A stretch of 64,000 nt of DNA from positions 34,206 through 98,205 of the forward strand of contig NMRA01000924.1 in NCBI GenBank assembly GCA_002633005.1, read 5' to 3'. Origin of the DNA: Phoronis australis. Lineage: Eukaryota > Phoronida > Phoronidae. The position numbers and the translations under genes are program-made. The notes beneath the pieces are model-generated. The model saw nothing but the letters and a program-made list of their open reading frames with translations, was not told the DNA's origin and did not search any database. Shown piece after piece: positions 13,501 to 21,817 of the stretch (position 1 is its first letter; every line of letters starts with the position of its first letter).

Positions 13501-15753
13501 TAGAAAGTAAATGCACACCTCAAACTGCACGCAAATCAAGTACTGAGTATGCATCCCTGCCACCATATCTGTGCCACGTTTTGTTTTGAGTCGTTTTGAT
13601 AATTTTGGAGAAGCACTATTTTGTTGAAAACGGAATGGCACGGCAATTGAATTTACATGGTGCTGGCGCATCTCACCCATAAACTGTAGTGTGAAGTTTC
13701 ATAAGAACCTGTCGTGCTGCTTAAGAAAATTAACAGACAAGACAAATCTTGAGGGCATTTAAAAATGCAGCAATAGCGTTAAAATGCCGTTGACTATTCT
13801 GGTAACCACATAGGCTAGTTGTATCTGTGTATACGTACACATCTGAGAAAATAATTGGGCTGGTCGAATGAAGCTTAGAGTTTAAGACAAGTTCAAATCA
13901 CCCTGTCCACATCACTGGTTGACTGGGAACAGATTCACGTAGGGAAGTGAAAGTAGTGTACAAGTAATCGCATTTTTTCAAATGACTGTTGCTGCAGTCG
14001 TAAGTAGCGCAAATAGCACGGTGTCAGTTGACCCTCAGAAATTGCGTGCACCCCTGTCGGTCCTTGGCTCTACATGTTGATATAAGTTTCACGAGTTGAC
14101 AAACAGAACTTAAACGTGCCACATGAAACTTTGGGAACTAAGAGAGCTCAACACACACATTAGTAGCAAGCTGTGTTTTGACCATAGTCTTCATGCATCT
14201 ACCCGAGATAGCCAGCCAGGTAACTACAGCTTGTTACCACTGACTTCCAGCATGTCATGGCATGTGCACTATTCTAATCTATACTTATATGGTGTATACT
14301 AAATTTATGTTCAAGTAGATTGAAATGAGCTCCCATGGGAGCATACTAGAGGTATGTTCCACAAAACTACAAGAACATAAACACGCATGACCAAAGAAGA
14401 CAATCCTCGGCCATGCCTAGCCCCAACCAGACCCACTGGTTCCCCCCACGATTGCCAAATTCTTCAACAAGCATTAGACTCCCTAGCCTCTTGGGAAAAC
14501 TCCTGGAAAATGAACTTTAATATCTCCAAATGCAATACTCTTCGTATCCACAGAAAACGTTCCCCCATAATATACAATTACAGCCTACACAACGCTTCAC
14601 TCAAATGCATTAATAAAGCCCCATACCTCGGGGTCACTCTCAACAATAATTTATCATGGAACACTCATATAGACAAAATCACCTCAAAGGCAAACAAAAC
14701 TCTTGGCTTCATTAAACGAATTCTCAAATATGCTCCTCAAAAAACAAAAGCCCTTGCCTACACTTCACTTGTTAGACCAAAACTAGAATACTCCTCCTCT
14801 GTCTGGGACCCATCCACTCGTACAAACATTGAAAACATAAAAAAATACAGTGTAGAGCAGCCAGGGTCGTTTTAAATGACCACTCAAGGTACTCCTCCAT
14901 TTCATCCATGCTCAAAACTCTCAATTGGCCAACTCTCCAGGAAAGACGAGCTCAGAACAAACTATTCCCTCTGTTGTAGATGTGCTTCCGGTGAATTATA
15001 TGAGACTCTGTTAGCTACTCGCTAACGGGCAATTGCCTATTAGCTGAATGGTTAGCACGCTTGCCGGTTTTATGGGGGTCGCGGGTTCGATCCCCGAGTC
15101 AAGTGAGCTCGGCTATTACTACACTTCTGTACAAGACCGTACATAACCTCGTTGATATTCCTCACTCATACCTTCCACTCCTACAGACCTCCATATCACA
15201 TAACTCCCACTCCCATACCTTTGAGAGATTATACATCCGCACTGCATACTACGCAAACTCTTTCCTTCCATCTACCATTCTACTCTGGAATAGACTCCCA
15301 CAATTCGCCATCTCATTAGAAAATACTAGAAATATTCACAAGTCTCATCTTGAACATCAATCTTACACCGTAATCATAAGACCTTTTTATCTTGGCACTA
15401 ACCAGCACTTCGTTTTATCGTTATTTTTCAAAGTTACGTGCATCTAAGTTTTATACTAACAGTGCGCCAACAAGTAAGGATCGATACCACGATCGTTTGT
15501 TGATTTTTGGAAGAAAAGAAGTAAGAAGAGCCAAGCCAAGCCAGTCAAGGCAAGGGTTAGATCTCCGCCAACGTCATAGGCCAAACTATTCACTGCTCAC
15601 ATGATCGCAGCTCAAAACTCTAAAATTTTTCCACACTTTGTGCATAATACTAGATGCTTTGAACGGTACAAATGTCAACAACCACTCTTAAAACGTCACA
15701 AAACTCACCTTAGAATGTCTCGACTCGGGACCAACATTACTAGTCGCCGCCAT
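518..15753 (-). CDS. INTS5: Integrator complex subunit 5, 11 exons, 3' part beyond the window
   Basis: INTS5 is a nuclear helical-repeat subunit of Integrator, which processes the 3' ends of snRNAs and attenuates transcription at promoters. Exons (minus strand, in order): 15709-15753, 12810-13118, 12300-12454, 11264-11359, 8534-8759, 7683-7800, 5614-5843, 3741-3877, 3247-3352, 1355-1476 and about 518-767. All introns have GT-AG ends and all phases join, giving about 598 codons. Conserved blocks, compared with the vertebrate protein from memory, include [57 protein letters not shown] and [18 protein letters not shown]-like text, in the same order as in vertebrates. The start is the ATG of a 15-codon first exon, [15 protein letters not shown], ending in AAG|GTGAGT. 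The end of the last exon is uncertain, and roughly 400 further residues are expected off the left edge. No frameshift or stop is seen inside the exons. Confidence 0.93.
768..1354. other. INTS5 intron 10
   Basis: GT-AG intron on the minus strand. I recognise no gene or repeat in it. Confidence 0.6.
1355..1476 (-). CDS. INTS5: INTS5 exon 10
   Basis: Acceptor TTTCATTTCAG|TTG opens [20 protein letters not shown], then [20 protein letters not shown]. The downstream limit uses donor AC|GTATCA, because its phase fits exon 11. A stronger internal donor, GTCA|GTGAGT, would leave a phase that does not fit. Similarity to vertebrate INTS5 here is weak and rests on position and phase. Confidence 0.65.
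1523..1554 (+). repeat. CAA microsatellite
   Basis: An uninterrupted run of about ten CAA units lies within INTS5 intron 9. On the minus strand it produces a spurious poly-Cys reading frame. Confidence 0.95.
2295..2760 (+). repeat. 60-bp tandem repeat array, about 8 units
   Basis: The unit contains GGGGTGATCCCAACATTAAA and CACCCAGTCAAAGTAAGCCC. GGGGYGAT recurs at 2303, 2363, 2423 and 2483, a spacing of exactly 60. The first units are nearly identical, while those after about 2520 are increasingly diverged and carry small indels. The array lies in INTS5 intron 9. Confidence 0.92.
3247..3352 (-). CDS. INTS5: INTS5 exon 9
   Basis: Acceptor ACATTTGCAG| and donor CAG|GTGAGA bound a 106-base exon encoding [20 protein letters not shown] then [15 protein letters not shown]. 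It matches the LWQHQLLGLLSVYTRP...ALGHLL segment of vertebrate INTS5. Phase goes from 2 to 0. Confidence 0.85.
3741..3877 (-). CDS. INTS5: INTS5 exon 8
   Basis: Read on the minus strand after TTGCAG|, the exon encodes [20 protein letters not shown] and [20 protein letters not shown]. This is the counterpart of LLLLHLQKLVHHRGG...VPFLDALKNHV in vertebrates. The donor is AG|GTAGGG, exit phase 2. Confidence 0.88.
3878..5613. other. INTS5 intron 7
   Basis: AT-rich intron with no recognised exon, repeat array or transposon. The minus-strand ORFs at 4953-5168 and 5299-5484 lack matching splice sites and resemblance to INTS5. Confidence 0.6.
5614..5843 (-). CDS. INTS5: INTS5 exon 7
   Basis: The exon encodes [20 protein letters not shown], then [20 protein letters not shown] and [20 protein letters not shown], matching the NLAVHLVSQ...LLQFLVDTAM stretch of vertebrate INTS5. 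Acceptor is CTTCTCCGCAG and donor GTATGA. It is 230 bases long and leaves in phase 0. Confidence 0.88.
6811..7417. mobile_element. MITE with about 20-bp terminal inverted repeats and TA target duplication
   Basis: The left end CCGTATTCGCTGTAATAACC (6811-6830) and the right end (7398-7417) are inverted copies with two mismatches. Both are flanked by TA (6809-6810 and 7418-7419). Each end continues into a GGGGGCGCTTAT motif. The roughly 607-bp body has no transposase ORF. TA duplication and this end structure suggest a non-autonomous Tc1/mariner-type element; the superfamily is inference. Confidence 0.82.
7490..7660 (+). repeat. GATGACGGGCCT-type minisatellite
   Basis: Imperfect GATGA/GACGGGCCT units repeat for about 170 bp. 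They begin about 20 bases from the INTS5 exon 6 donor. Reading frames through it give poly-Met/Thr or poly-His/Arg shadows. Confidence 0.9.
7683..7800 (-). CDS. INTS5: INTS5 exon 6
   Basis: The exon encodes [20 protein letters not shown] followed by [16 protein letters not shown], equivalent to the vertebrate [20 protein letters not shown] block. Acceptor is CTGTTTCAG and donor GTAAGT, with exit in phase 1. A GATGACGGGCCT minisatellite starts about 20 bases into the following intron. Confidence 0.92.
7801..8533. other. INTS5 intron 5
   Basis: GT-AG intron in which I recognise no gene or repeat. Confidence 0.6.
8534..8759 (-). CDS. INTS5: INTS5 exon 5
   Basis: The exon reads [20 protein letters not shown], then a Ser/Thr/Gly/Arg-rich linker, then [20 protein letters not shown]. 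The variable linker lies where vertebrate INTS5 also has a Gly/Ser-rich loop. Bounds are TTCTCTAG| and AAG|GTAACA, and the exit is phase 0. Confidence 0.94.
8839..8940 (+). repeat. 55-bp direct repeat, two copies
   Basis: AATGACCAATGACAAACAAG at 8839 recurs at 8894 with small changes. Both copies continue to CAGCTGA. Confidence 0.85.
9459..9582 (+). repeat. 62-bp tandem repeat, two copies
   Basis: CAACATGTGAATATAA at 9459 recurs at 9521. Both copies run to CACCCATTGGGGGCCT with few differences. Confidence 0.93.
10998..11085 (+). repeat. 44-bp tandem repeat, two copies
   Basis: ATTAGTTCTAC followed by ATCCATTAGCAGAACTGCAC occurs at 11005 and again 44 bases later at 11049. Confidence 0.92.
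11264..11359 (-). CDS. INTS5: INTS5 exon 4
   Basis: The exon encodes [20 protein letters not shown] followed by [12 protein letters not shown], one of the best conserved stretches of INTS5. It has acceptor CTTTCCAG and donor GTAAGG, enters in phase 2 and leaves in phase 2. Confidence 0.94.
11360..12299. other. INTS5 intron 3
   Basis: GT-AG intron with no recognised gene or repeat. The plus-strand ORF at 12039-12260 looks like chance. Confidence 0.6.
12300..12454 (-). CDS. INTS5: INTS5 exon 3
   Basis: The exon begins [20 protein letters not shown] and continues with [20 protein letters not shown], the equivalent of the vertebrate [20 protein letters not shown] block. It is bounded by TTATTTCCAG| and |GTGAGT and ends in phase 2. 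Confidence 0.93.
12810..13118 (-). CDS. INTS5: INTS5 exon 2
   Basis: Acceptor TTTGTATTTCAG|AAC and donor TCC|GTAAGT bound exactly 103 codons, phase 0 to 0. The exon carries the conserved N-terminal block with [19 protein letters not shown] and ends [14 protein letters not shown], matching the ANPKAW-type segment of vertebrate INTS5. Confidence 0.93.
13415..13500 (-). mobile_element. Possible tRNA-derived SINE remnant
   Basis: On the minus strand the segment GGGTCCGAGTCCTGG resembles a B box with its T stem. It is preceded by TGCGCAGTAAGCACGAGATC, which could be an anticodon-arm remnant. No convincing A box or complete cloverleaf was found. It could equally be unrelated sequence with a fortuitous B box. 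Confidence 0.3.
14385..15450 (+). mobile_element. 5'-truncated non-LTR retrotransposon fragment (C-terminal reverse transcriptase region)
   Basis: The translation of 14444-14875 contains [20 protein letters not shown], then [26 protein letters not shown] and [20 protein letters not shown]. This is the region downstream of the catalytic centre in CR1/L2/Jockey-like reverse transcriptases. The end of the ORF resumes at about 15116 with [20 protein letters not shown] and LLWNRLPQF. The first half of the element and its endonuclease are absent, the frame is broken near 14875, and a SINE-like insert separates the two parts. It is a dead copy in INTS5 intron 1, in the antisense direction. The clade is inferred from motif style only. 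Confidence 0.85.
14969..15113 (+). mobile_element. tRNA-derived SINE inserted in the LINE fragment
   Basis: TAGCTGAATGG at 15041-15051 fits an A box and GGTTCGATCCC at 15084-15094 a B box, at the spacing of a tRNA gene. The flanking halves of the LINE coding sequence are contiguous without this segment. CTATT occurs on both sides (near 14967 and 15112), which may be a short target duplication. The exact ends are approximate. A free-standing functional tRNA is unlikely because the acceptor stem does not pair. Confidence 0.7.
15709..15753 (-). CDS. INTS5: INTS5 exon 1 (start codon)
   Basis: This 45-base exon encodes [15 protein letters not shown]. The ATG sits in an ATAATGGCGGCG context and the donor AAG|GTGAGT is strong. 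It is phase 0 and joins exon 2, which begins [12 protein letters not shown]. The short, low-complexity N-terminus fits the variable N-terminus of the family. The start is inferred from splice phase and has no homology support of its own. Confidence 0.8.
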
Positions 15754-15763
15754 TATGAAATTA

Positions 15764-15777
15764 CTGCCCTCTGGTGG
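15764..15777 (-). promoter_or_regulatory. CTCF-like motif next to the INTS5 start
   Basis: On the minus strand the sequence CCACCAGAGGGCAG fits the bilaterian CTCF core CCASYAGRKGGCRS at all 14 positions. It ends 11 bases upstream of the INTS5 ATG, so it falls in the 5'UTR or core promoter. Binding is inferred from the motif only. Confidence 0.5.
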
Positions 15778-17607
15778 ATTTTTTTACACGAAGAGAGTGC
15801 CTCCTTATGGTCAAATTTCAACTTAAAAGTAGAAATTAGACCAATTTGTCTCGAACCGTATGTACTGGCCACCTGCATAGTTAGCTAGGGAGAGCGACGA
15901 AACAAGAAATTACTAAAGAACCACTTAAGGGAAACAGTTTTCAAAAAACAGTTTCATCGATTGTCTTAGAGCAACACTAAGGGTTTATTTTCTTAAACAT
16001 CATCGCAATAATCAAATCAGCGTGCTGTCAACCGAGCCCAAGATTCACCTTACAGTACGAGTTCCGTGCACGCAATTGCGCTTTCTACTAACAGTTTCCT
16101 ACAATTCAAAAAATCAGAAACCCTTTCCGGTGCACTAAAAAAAATCACAAATCAACTTAATTCTGCAATTTGTCAACTTGCAAGACTCAGGATCGAGGAC
16201 GGTTAGATCCGATGAACAAGTTTTGCCGGACAAGCTTTGATTTGCGTGAAAATCGGTTTTCTAAAGTTTTTGCCAAAATCAAGCTCCGACATGTTTTGTT
16301 GTTTCAGGGGAGGGACGGCAATCTTTACGATCTTGCATCTAGCACACATGGCCAATAGCCTACAGCTATCGACAAATAAACAAAATTGCCATAAGTCACT
16401 TACTGTCAAGTGACAGGGGCATTATTTTATAATTATTAACCAAAGCATAAAATGCCGGATAAGAAATTAAGTAAATTAAATTTATCAGAGAATCAATAGC
16501 AGCCCTTCGTTACCGCAATTATCTGAAAACTTGTAGTCGTGCCATTGCGTGAAATCTAGAGATTTAATCTGCCCAATGCCTGCAAATGTTATTTTTCCGG
16601 CAATGCTAGAAGGCCGGCTGTGATCCCGTCCTCGCCTTCTCGCCGCTTTGTAACCTCCTAAGAATGACACCCCCGGAAGGTCAGATCAAATACAAAAAGT
16701 ACTAGGAGGTGACGACGAAAACAGTCCAAATTGATAAAAACGTTTTTGATTCAAAGCGTAAATCGGTGTTGATGTCGGAGTGTTTCCATTACTTTCCAGG
16801 CTCCGGTATCAGACTAGCGAATTGCTGAGGACTTAATAAGTGAAATATTAACCGAATATGTGTATTAGTGCGGTTTATTTTGAACAAAAGGATGTCATTT
16901 TGAAAGGGCATAGATAAAGCAAGTCGGCGTTAGAATAAATTCTGTATTCATTAGCGAAAACGAAAACGAAAGAGCATCCAACTTGAGTTGTCTGATAGGA
17001 GTGTGATCGTTATTTTATCTGCTCTGAACCTGGATTATCAAGAACAGCTTTTAAGATCGACACAAAAGAGACTAGGACTGAACCCATGTTAGTGACATTA
17101 AATGTGTTTTCTGTATAACCCATTGTTTGTTTGATATGACTGTTATATTCGGCAAGATACATGTATCTATGTGTATGGCATACCCAAGGCTACTCCAACG
17201 GTGCGGCCCTTTATCATCAAACAAAAAGCAATGTTCTGATGGTGTGCGCTTCGCAACTCACTGAGACACCGAACAGGTGACACGTCACGAACAGCACTAC
17301 CTTTTGTGAATCATTGAAAGGTGTCGATGCATCGTTAATCAAATTTCTGAGCAATATGTATAATATTATTGAAATACTTTTCAGTTCTGTAAAATTTTTA
17401 GTACATGGAACGTTGCATTTGAGCAAAAATACCACTTTAGGGATACTTCAAATTAAGTGTCCAGTAATTTGGCATTAGTGTTGATCAATATTATTTTTGC
17501 CGCCTAGTTGCATGTCTCAAGGAACTCATGAGTTATTACAACGTTGATTTTTATAAAGCTTCTATTATTTTCACCTGTCTCCAAACGTTTTTTCACACGT
17601 GTACGCA

Positions 17608-17861
17608 TGCGCGCACCCAGCCTTCGACATGGGGGGGGGCTCCAATTCCTAGCATTGTGGACCTTTTGGTAACAAAATAGCCGGCTGACAAAAAAAAAGA
17701 AAACAGGCGCAGCACTGTGAATTGCGCGTTTGCACTTGTTTAGTTGCCTTTTGTCTCAATTTCTCGGACTTTTTGTTTCTCGCACGCGGACGTTTTTGCC
17801 CACTTCACCAAATGGAGGAGCTCGTTCGAGCCCCCTCCCCGACCCCCCCTGGGTGCGCGCA
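17608..17861. mobile_element. MITE-like element with 13-bp perfect terminal inverted repeats
   Basis: TGCGCGCACCCAG at 17608-17620 is exactly inverted as CTGGGTGCGCGCA at 17849-17861. Inside lie G-rich then C-rich tracts and a T-rich centre. Related sequence occurs inverted at about 37500-37760 and, partly, at about 55725-55860, so it is a dispersed family. It has no ORF of note and no clear target duplication. Confidence 0.75.
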
Positions 17862-20705
17862 ACGTAAATGTAGTGTTGGTTGTAAATAACCAGTTACTTC
17901 AACGTACAGAGGCGCCGTAGGGGGCGACGGGAGGAGACGGACAAGAGGGCCATAGGTTGACAAAATTAGCTTGCTAATTTGATAGTATTCCATGGACTTG
18001 TGTTACGATATTTTTAAACTTTACCACCTTCTTCCTATACCTACTTTTTGAGTGAAAATCTTACTTCATCACACGTGTCTAGTTTAATCCTCAAAATCCT
18101 TTAAACATGTGTAATTAAAAGAAGTATCACGTTCTTCAATAGGTTGTAGTGTGTTTGAAAATAGTATTTTTTTTCTGCTTTATTCATCTATTTTGTTCCT
18201 TTCTGTTGTTCAAAGAACACTGTAGGCCACGCTAAAAACGCATCTGTTACAATGCTGGCTACACCATTCGTTGTCCGATAATTTCAGAATGTGTGCAGAC
18301 ACTAAATTTCAAAATTTTGCCAAGATTCACCAAATTCATTGGCTAATTAAGCGAAAATGTGCAACTTTAAACGCGGGTTCCTTTTTCTTTTGAAATATAA
18401 GCTACGTATGGTGATGATTACCGCGTAAATGTGCTCCTACGGCTCAACTTAGAACCACTGTTGTCTTGCAATGATGAACACCGGTGGTATGAAAGCCACG
18501 TACGCACGTTTTTCTTTGGCACGTGTGCGACTATCATTCGTCTGTTTTATCGCTCACATTGTCGTCTGCACTTGTCAACACGTGGTTATACAACTAAGAA
18601 GCAGGCCGTCAAAACTATGTTAAGAACTATAATTCCCCAAATAAGCCAGAACGAAAATTGACCTTGAGAGCTCAAAGCCCAGACAGTTCTCAGTGCGGTA
18701 GTAAGTGCACGTGTCCTTAACTTAGACATTTTGTCAAGGTGTGAGTTTTGGAAATAAATGTTGAAAGAAGACTGAATTTTGTTGGCCAGGAAACGAATCG
18801 ATATTCACAAACCAGAGCAAACACTATCAAGGTTCCTACATGTACAGAGAAATGGAACTGTCCTACAGGTACATGTACACACGTGGCAGTGACAGCAACT
18901 GCGTTTTGTCAGTGAGTTTAGTGACTAACCGAAATTTGACCAGTGAATTGTAAATCTACGTCACTGATACAAAAGCGTTTCGACGCGGATAAGTTGTCAG
19001 TCTTTTATTATATTGACCGGTCTTTAAAACATTACCACACTTATAGGATATTGAATTATTGCCCTCTGCAGAATGAGCCGGCAAATCAAGTAACAAATAA
19101 TGAGTACATGCCCCTTTTTGGAATTCCCCAATATTGTAGTAATCGAAGCCTAATATAATGTAAAGCGTATGAATACATGTGCTATTGAGATGCCACGTTT
19201 ACATGTACAGTGTTCTTGTTGATAACATAAATAGACCTGGTCCCCTCACGGTAAGGAGCACCACGACACTGGTTTCGTGAGAGTATAGACTAAACAGCCC
19301 AATTCGATTTACTTTTTAGCAGTGAGGGCAAAATGTAGTTATGAAACTCAATACAGATTTTGGCAGAACGCCACTTTGGACACGCATCAGCATGCTTGAC
19401 CTAAAACTGACAGTGGGAAACTTCATTACTTCATTATCATCTTTATCGTTCTCGTCGTCTTCGTCGCCTTCCATCCTGTATAGACGATACACTGGAAACT
19501 TCATCGGTACTTAAAATTGTCCGTGTTGGAACGCCTGGGTCCTGTAGGGGCTGGGCTAATCAAAGGTCTCAGGATCACTTTGCTTGAGGCGGCTGTAAAC
19601 CTGCATGGCGTTAAAGAAAAAAAAATGACTTAGACCCCTTTAAAGCCGTTGTAAAACTGACTTTTAACTAACTGCAAACTCAGACGAAAAGTGGCTTCTG
19701 GGCATTCAAAAAAGTGACACGTCGTTATATTGCTTAGGTTGCTCCACGCAAAAATTGACCGAACCAGCGTAGGGTCTAAAATCAGTCATTCACAGGCGCT
19801 GAAATCGCATCTAAATTGACTTAGAGTCATACGTGTAGACAGCAGTTTCTTAAGCGCAAGTGAGCTCAACAAAAAGCTAGTTAAAAGCTAGACGGAAGGT
19901 AGCATATAACTGCGCAAACAGCAATCCAATGTGTGCTTCGCCCATACTCAAACAACATACATATTTGACACATTGATTTAAGGAGCCAAACCAACAACAT
20001 TTACCTGGGAAAATTTGAAATTCTACTTTTGGAAACAACAAAAAATGGTAACTGACTTTGATGTGTTTAACAATTTAGAGAAAGGCCGTTCGCAGACTGC
20101 AATTCAACAAATTTGAAAAAGTAGGAATGATTAAAAAACTCAAGGGTTTTTAATTTTGCGGGGCACCCTAAAACATCATGACGGACTCGGCGAGATAATG
20201 AACGGAGTGATGTCATGCCTATGCGGAGCAATACCGGCGACGGCAGCGCCAACGACCAACCGAGTCGGAGAAGTAGACTTTAAGTACCTTTGAAATGTGG
20301 ACACCCCCGCCATTATACCTTAATGTAGACACGTGTCAAGACGACACCGGCTGCACCACCAATATTCACGTGACAGCCAGGCCCTCTTAAAGCCAATAGC
20401 CAATCCAAATATGGTGAACACCTGCCGTGCCATGAGACAGGAAAACAGGAGCAGTAAACAGACAAACAACGACAGGCGTGTCCGTCCACTCCAGTCCACC
20501 AAAGATCACTCGCGAGCGTGTGACGATCATTGATTGAGAACATTCACCGACCAGCGCTCCTCACGTACGGGCGCACTGCTGGAAGTACATGTATAGAAAA
20601 CACCGATCAAGAAACGTTTAACACGTCCAAAACGTTAAAAGCATTGCTGACGATAAAGCGCGTTTGAATTTCGAGTTGTTTGCGGAGCAACGTGATAGAG
20701 AGTGA

Positions 20706-20724
20706 CAGAGAGAGAGAGAGAGAG
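20706..20724 (+). repeat. GA microsatellite
   Basis: A short run of about nine GA units, upstream of pappalysin. Confidence 0.85.
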
Positions 20725-21369
20725 CAAGTTGTACAACTGTGATTTAAGGTATTAAAATTGTGATATTTTGAACAAGTTTAACATGGCAAAGATAAAGATT
20801 TGCCACTCAAATTTCAGTTCAATTTCAAAAATTATTCTGTATGACACATGGGACACGCGAATTCACGAACAGGCACGACAGGAAAAATTAATAGGTCTTC
20901 AATAGGTTTATAAGACAACGGGGTAGGATTTTGATTATTTCGAAGAGAGAGAGAGGGTGCCCGAGGACAATAGCAAATCTGGCCCCATTTTAACCCGGCG
21001 ATGATCGTGTTCGCACACACCCTTTATAGCACAGCTTTCTATTAAACTCGTTAGACAAATTCCAAATCTCACCGTTAGCTTTGATAATCATCAACTTAAA
21101 GGAAACTGTCGGTTTTCAAAAATGATGGTGCACCAAAAGAAAATTGTGTTATTTGCGCGAGATGAAGCCATCATACAAAAAGCGAGTAGTTCTATAGCAT
21201 TATTTTATTTTACTTATCATTAGCAATGAATAAATATTCATTTTGAGAAAAACTATACAGTGGCAACAACGTTGCCCTTGAGTGAAACGCATAGTCATTG
21301 GGACAAAGTTGTACTACAGGCACTGTTTCTCATTTACAGGTAATTCACGGCACAAGCCTGGCAGACGAC

Positions 21370-21817
21370 ATGGTCTTTGTTGTCAAATTGTTTACACTCA
21401 TCTTCGTCGTGATTTTCACTTTTCTGATTATGACGTCGAATTCTTCTCAACCACCCAAGTCCAAAGTTCAACCAGGAATTTCAAGGTCGAGACAGTCACA
21501 GTCCGAAGTCCATTTGACAAAAAAGGAAATTCGACGAAAGCAGGACGAAGATCTGGCTGAAAAGAGTCTGCGCAATTGTCACGTGATTGAGAGAAAGCGA
21601 GAAGGGTTGCATGTGCTTTCGCGCCATCCCCGCGACGCAAAAAATTATCTCAGAAGAAGGACCTCAGCGTCTTTTGGAAATGCAGTGAAATTTTCCAAAG
21701 GAGGCGCTGTTTTACGCTTACGTAAAAGTGGCATTACAACTCTCCCACGACAGTCATTCAGTGTAACGGCTTGGATCAAACCGGAAGGGGGCCAAGCAGA
21801 CGGGGTTCTAATCGTTG
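21370..21817 (+). CDS. PAPPA: Pappalysin exon 1 (signal peptide, start of laminin-G-like domain)
   Basis: The ATG at 21370 opens MVFVVKLFTLIFVVIFTFLI, a hydrophobic signal sequence. A basic, low-complexity stretch of about 80 residues with YLRRR follows, then the laminin-G start (FGNAVKFSKG and SFSVTAWIKPEGGQADGVL). The donor is G|GTGAGT, phase 1. The reading frame is also open upstream, but this is the first ATG followed by a signal peptide. CTCATTTACAG at 21329-21339 could be a 5'UTR acceptor. Confidence 0.88.

Larger units (their letters stand above)
13119..15708. other. INTS5 intron 1, rich in retroelement remnants
   Basis: This first intron holds a possible SINE remnant at 13415-13500 and a LINE fragment at about 14385-15450 that is interrupted by a tRNA-like SINE. 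The remaining sequence is unremarkable. Confidence 0.75.
15754..21369. other. Intergenic region between divergent INTS5 and pappalysin genes
   Basis: About 5.6 kb lies between the two start codons and should contain both promoters. Recognised contents are a CTCF-like site at 15764, an inverted-repeat element at 17608-17861 and a GA microsatellite near 20707. No TATA box could be tied to either gene. ORFs such as the minus-strand ones at 20313-20543 have no recognisable product. Confidence 0.6.

Noticed and set aside
13368-13680. ORFs on both strands near 13.5 kb
   Set aside because: They run through a probable SINE remnant in INTS5 intron 1 and have no similarity to INTS5.
15033-15105. Stand-alone tRNA gene (A and B boxes present)
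   Set aside because: No pairing acceptor stem could be drawn, and the segment interrupts a LINE, so a tRNA-derived SINE explains it better.
21282-21560. Alternative frame over pappalysin exon 1
   Set aside because: It reads through the signal-peptide region in another frame, with no homology and no phase-compatible junction.
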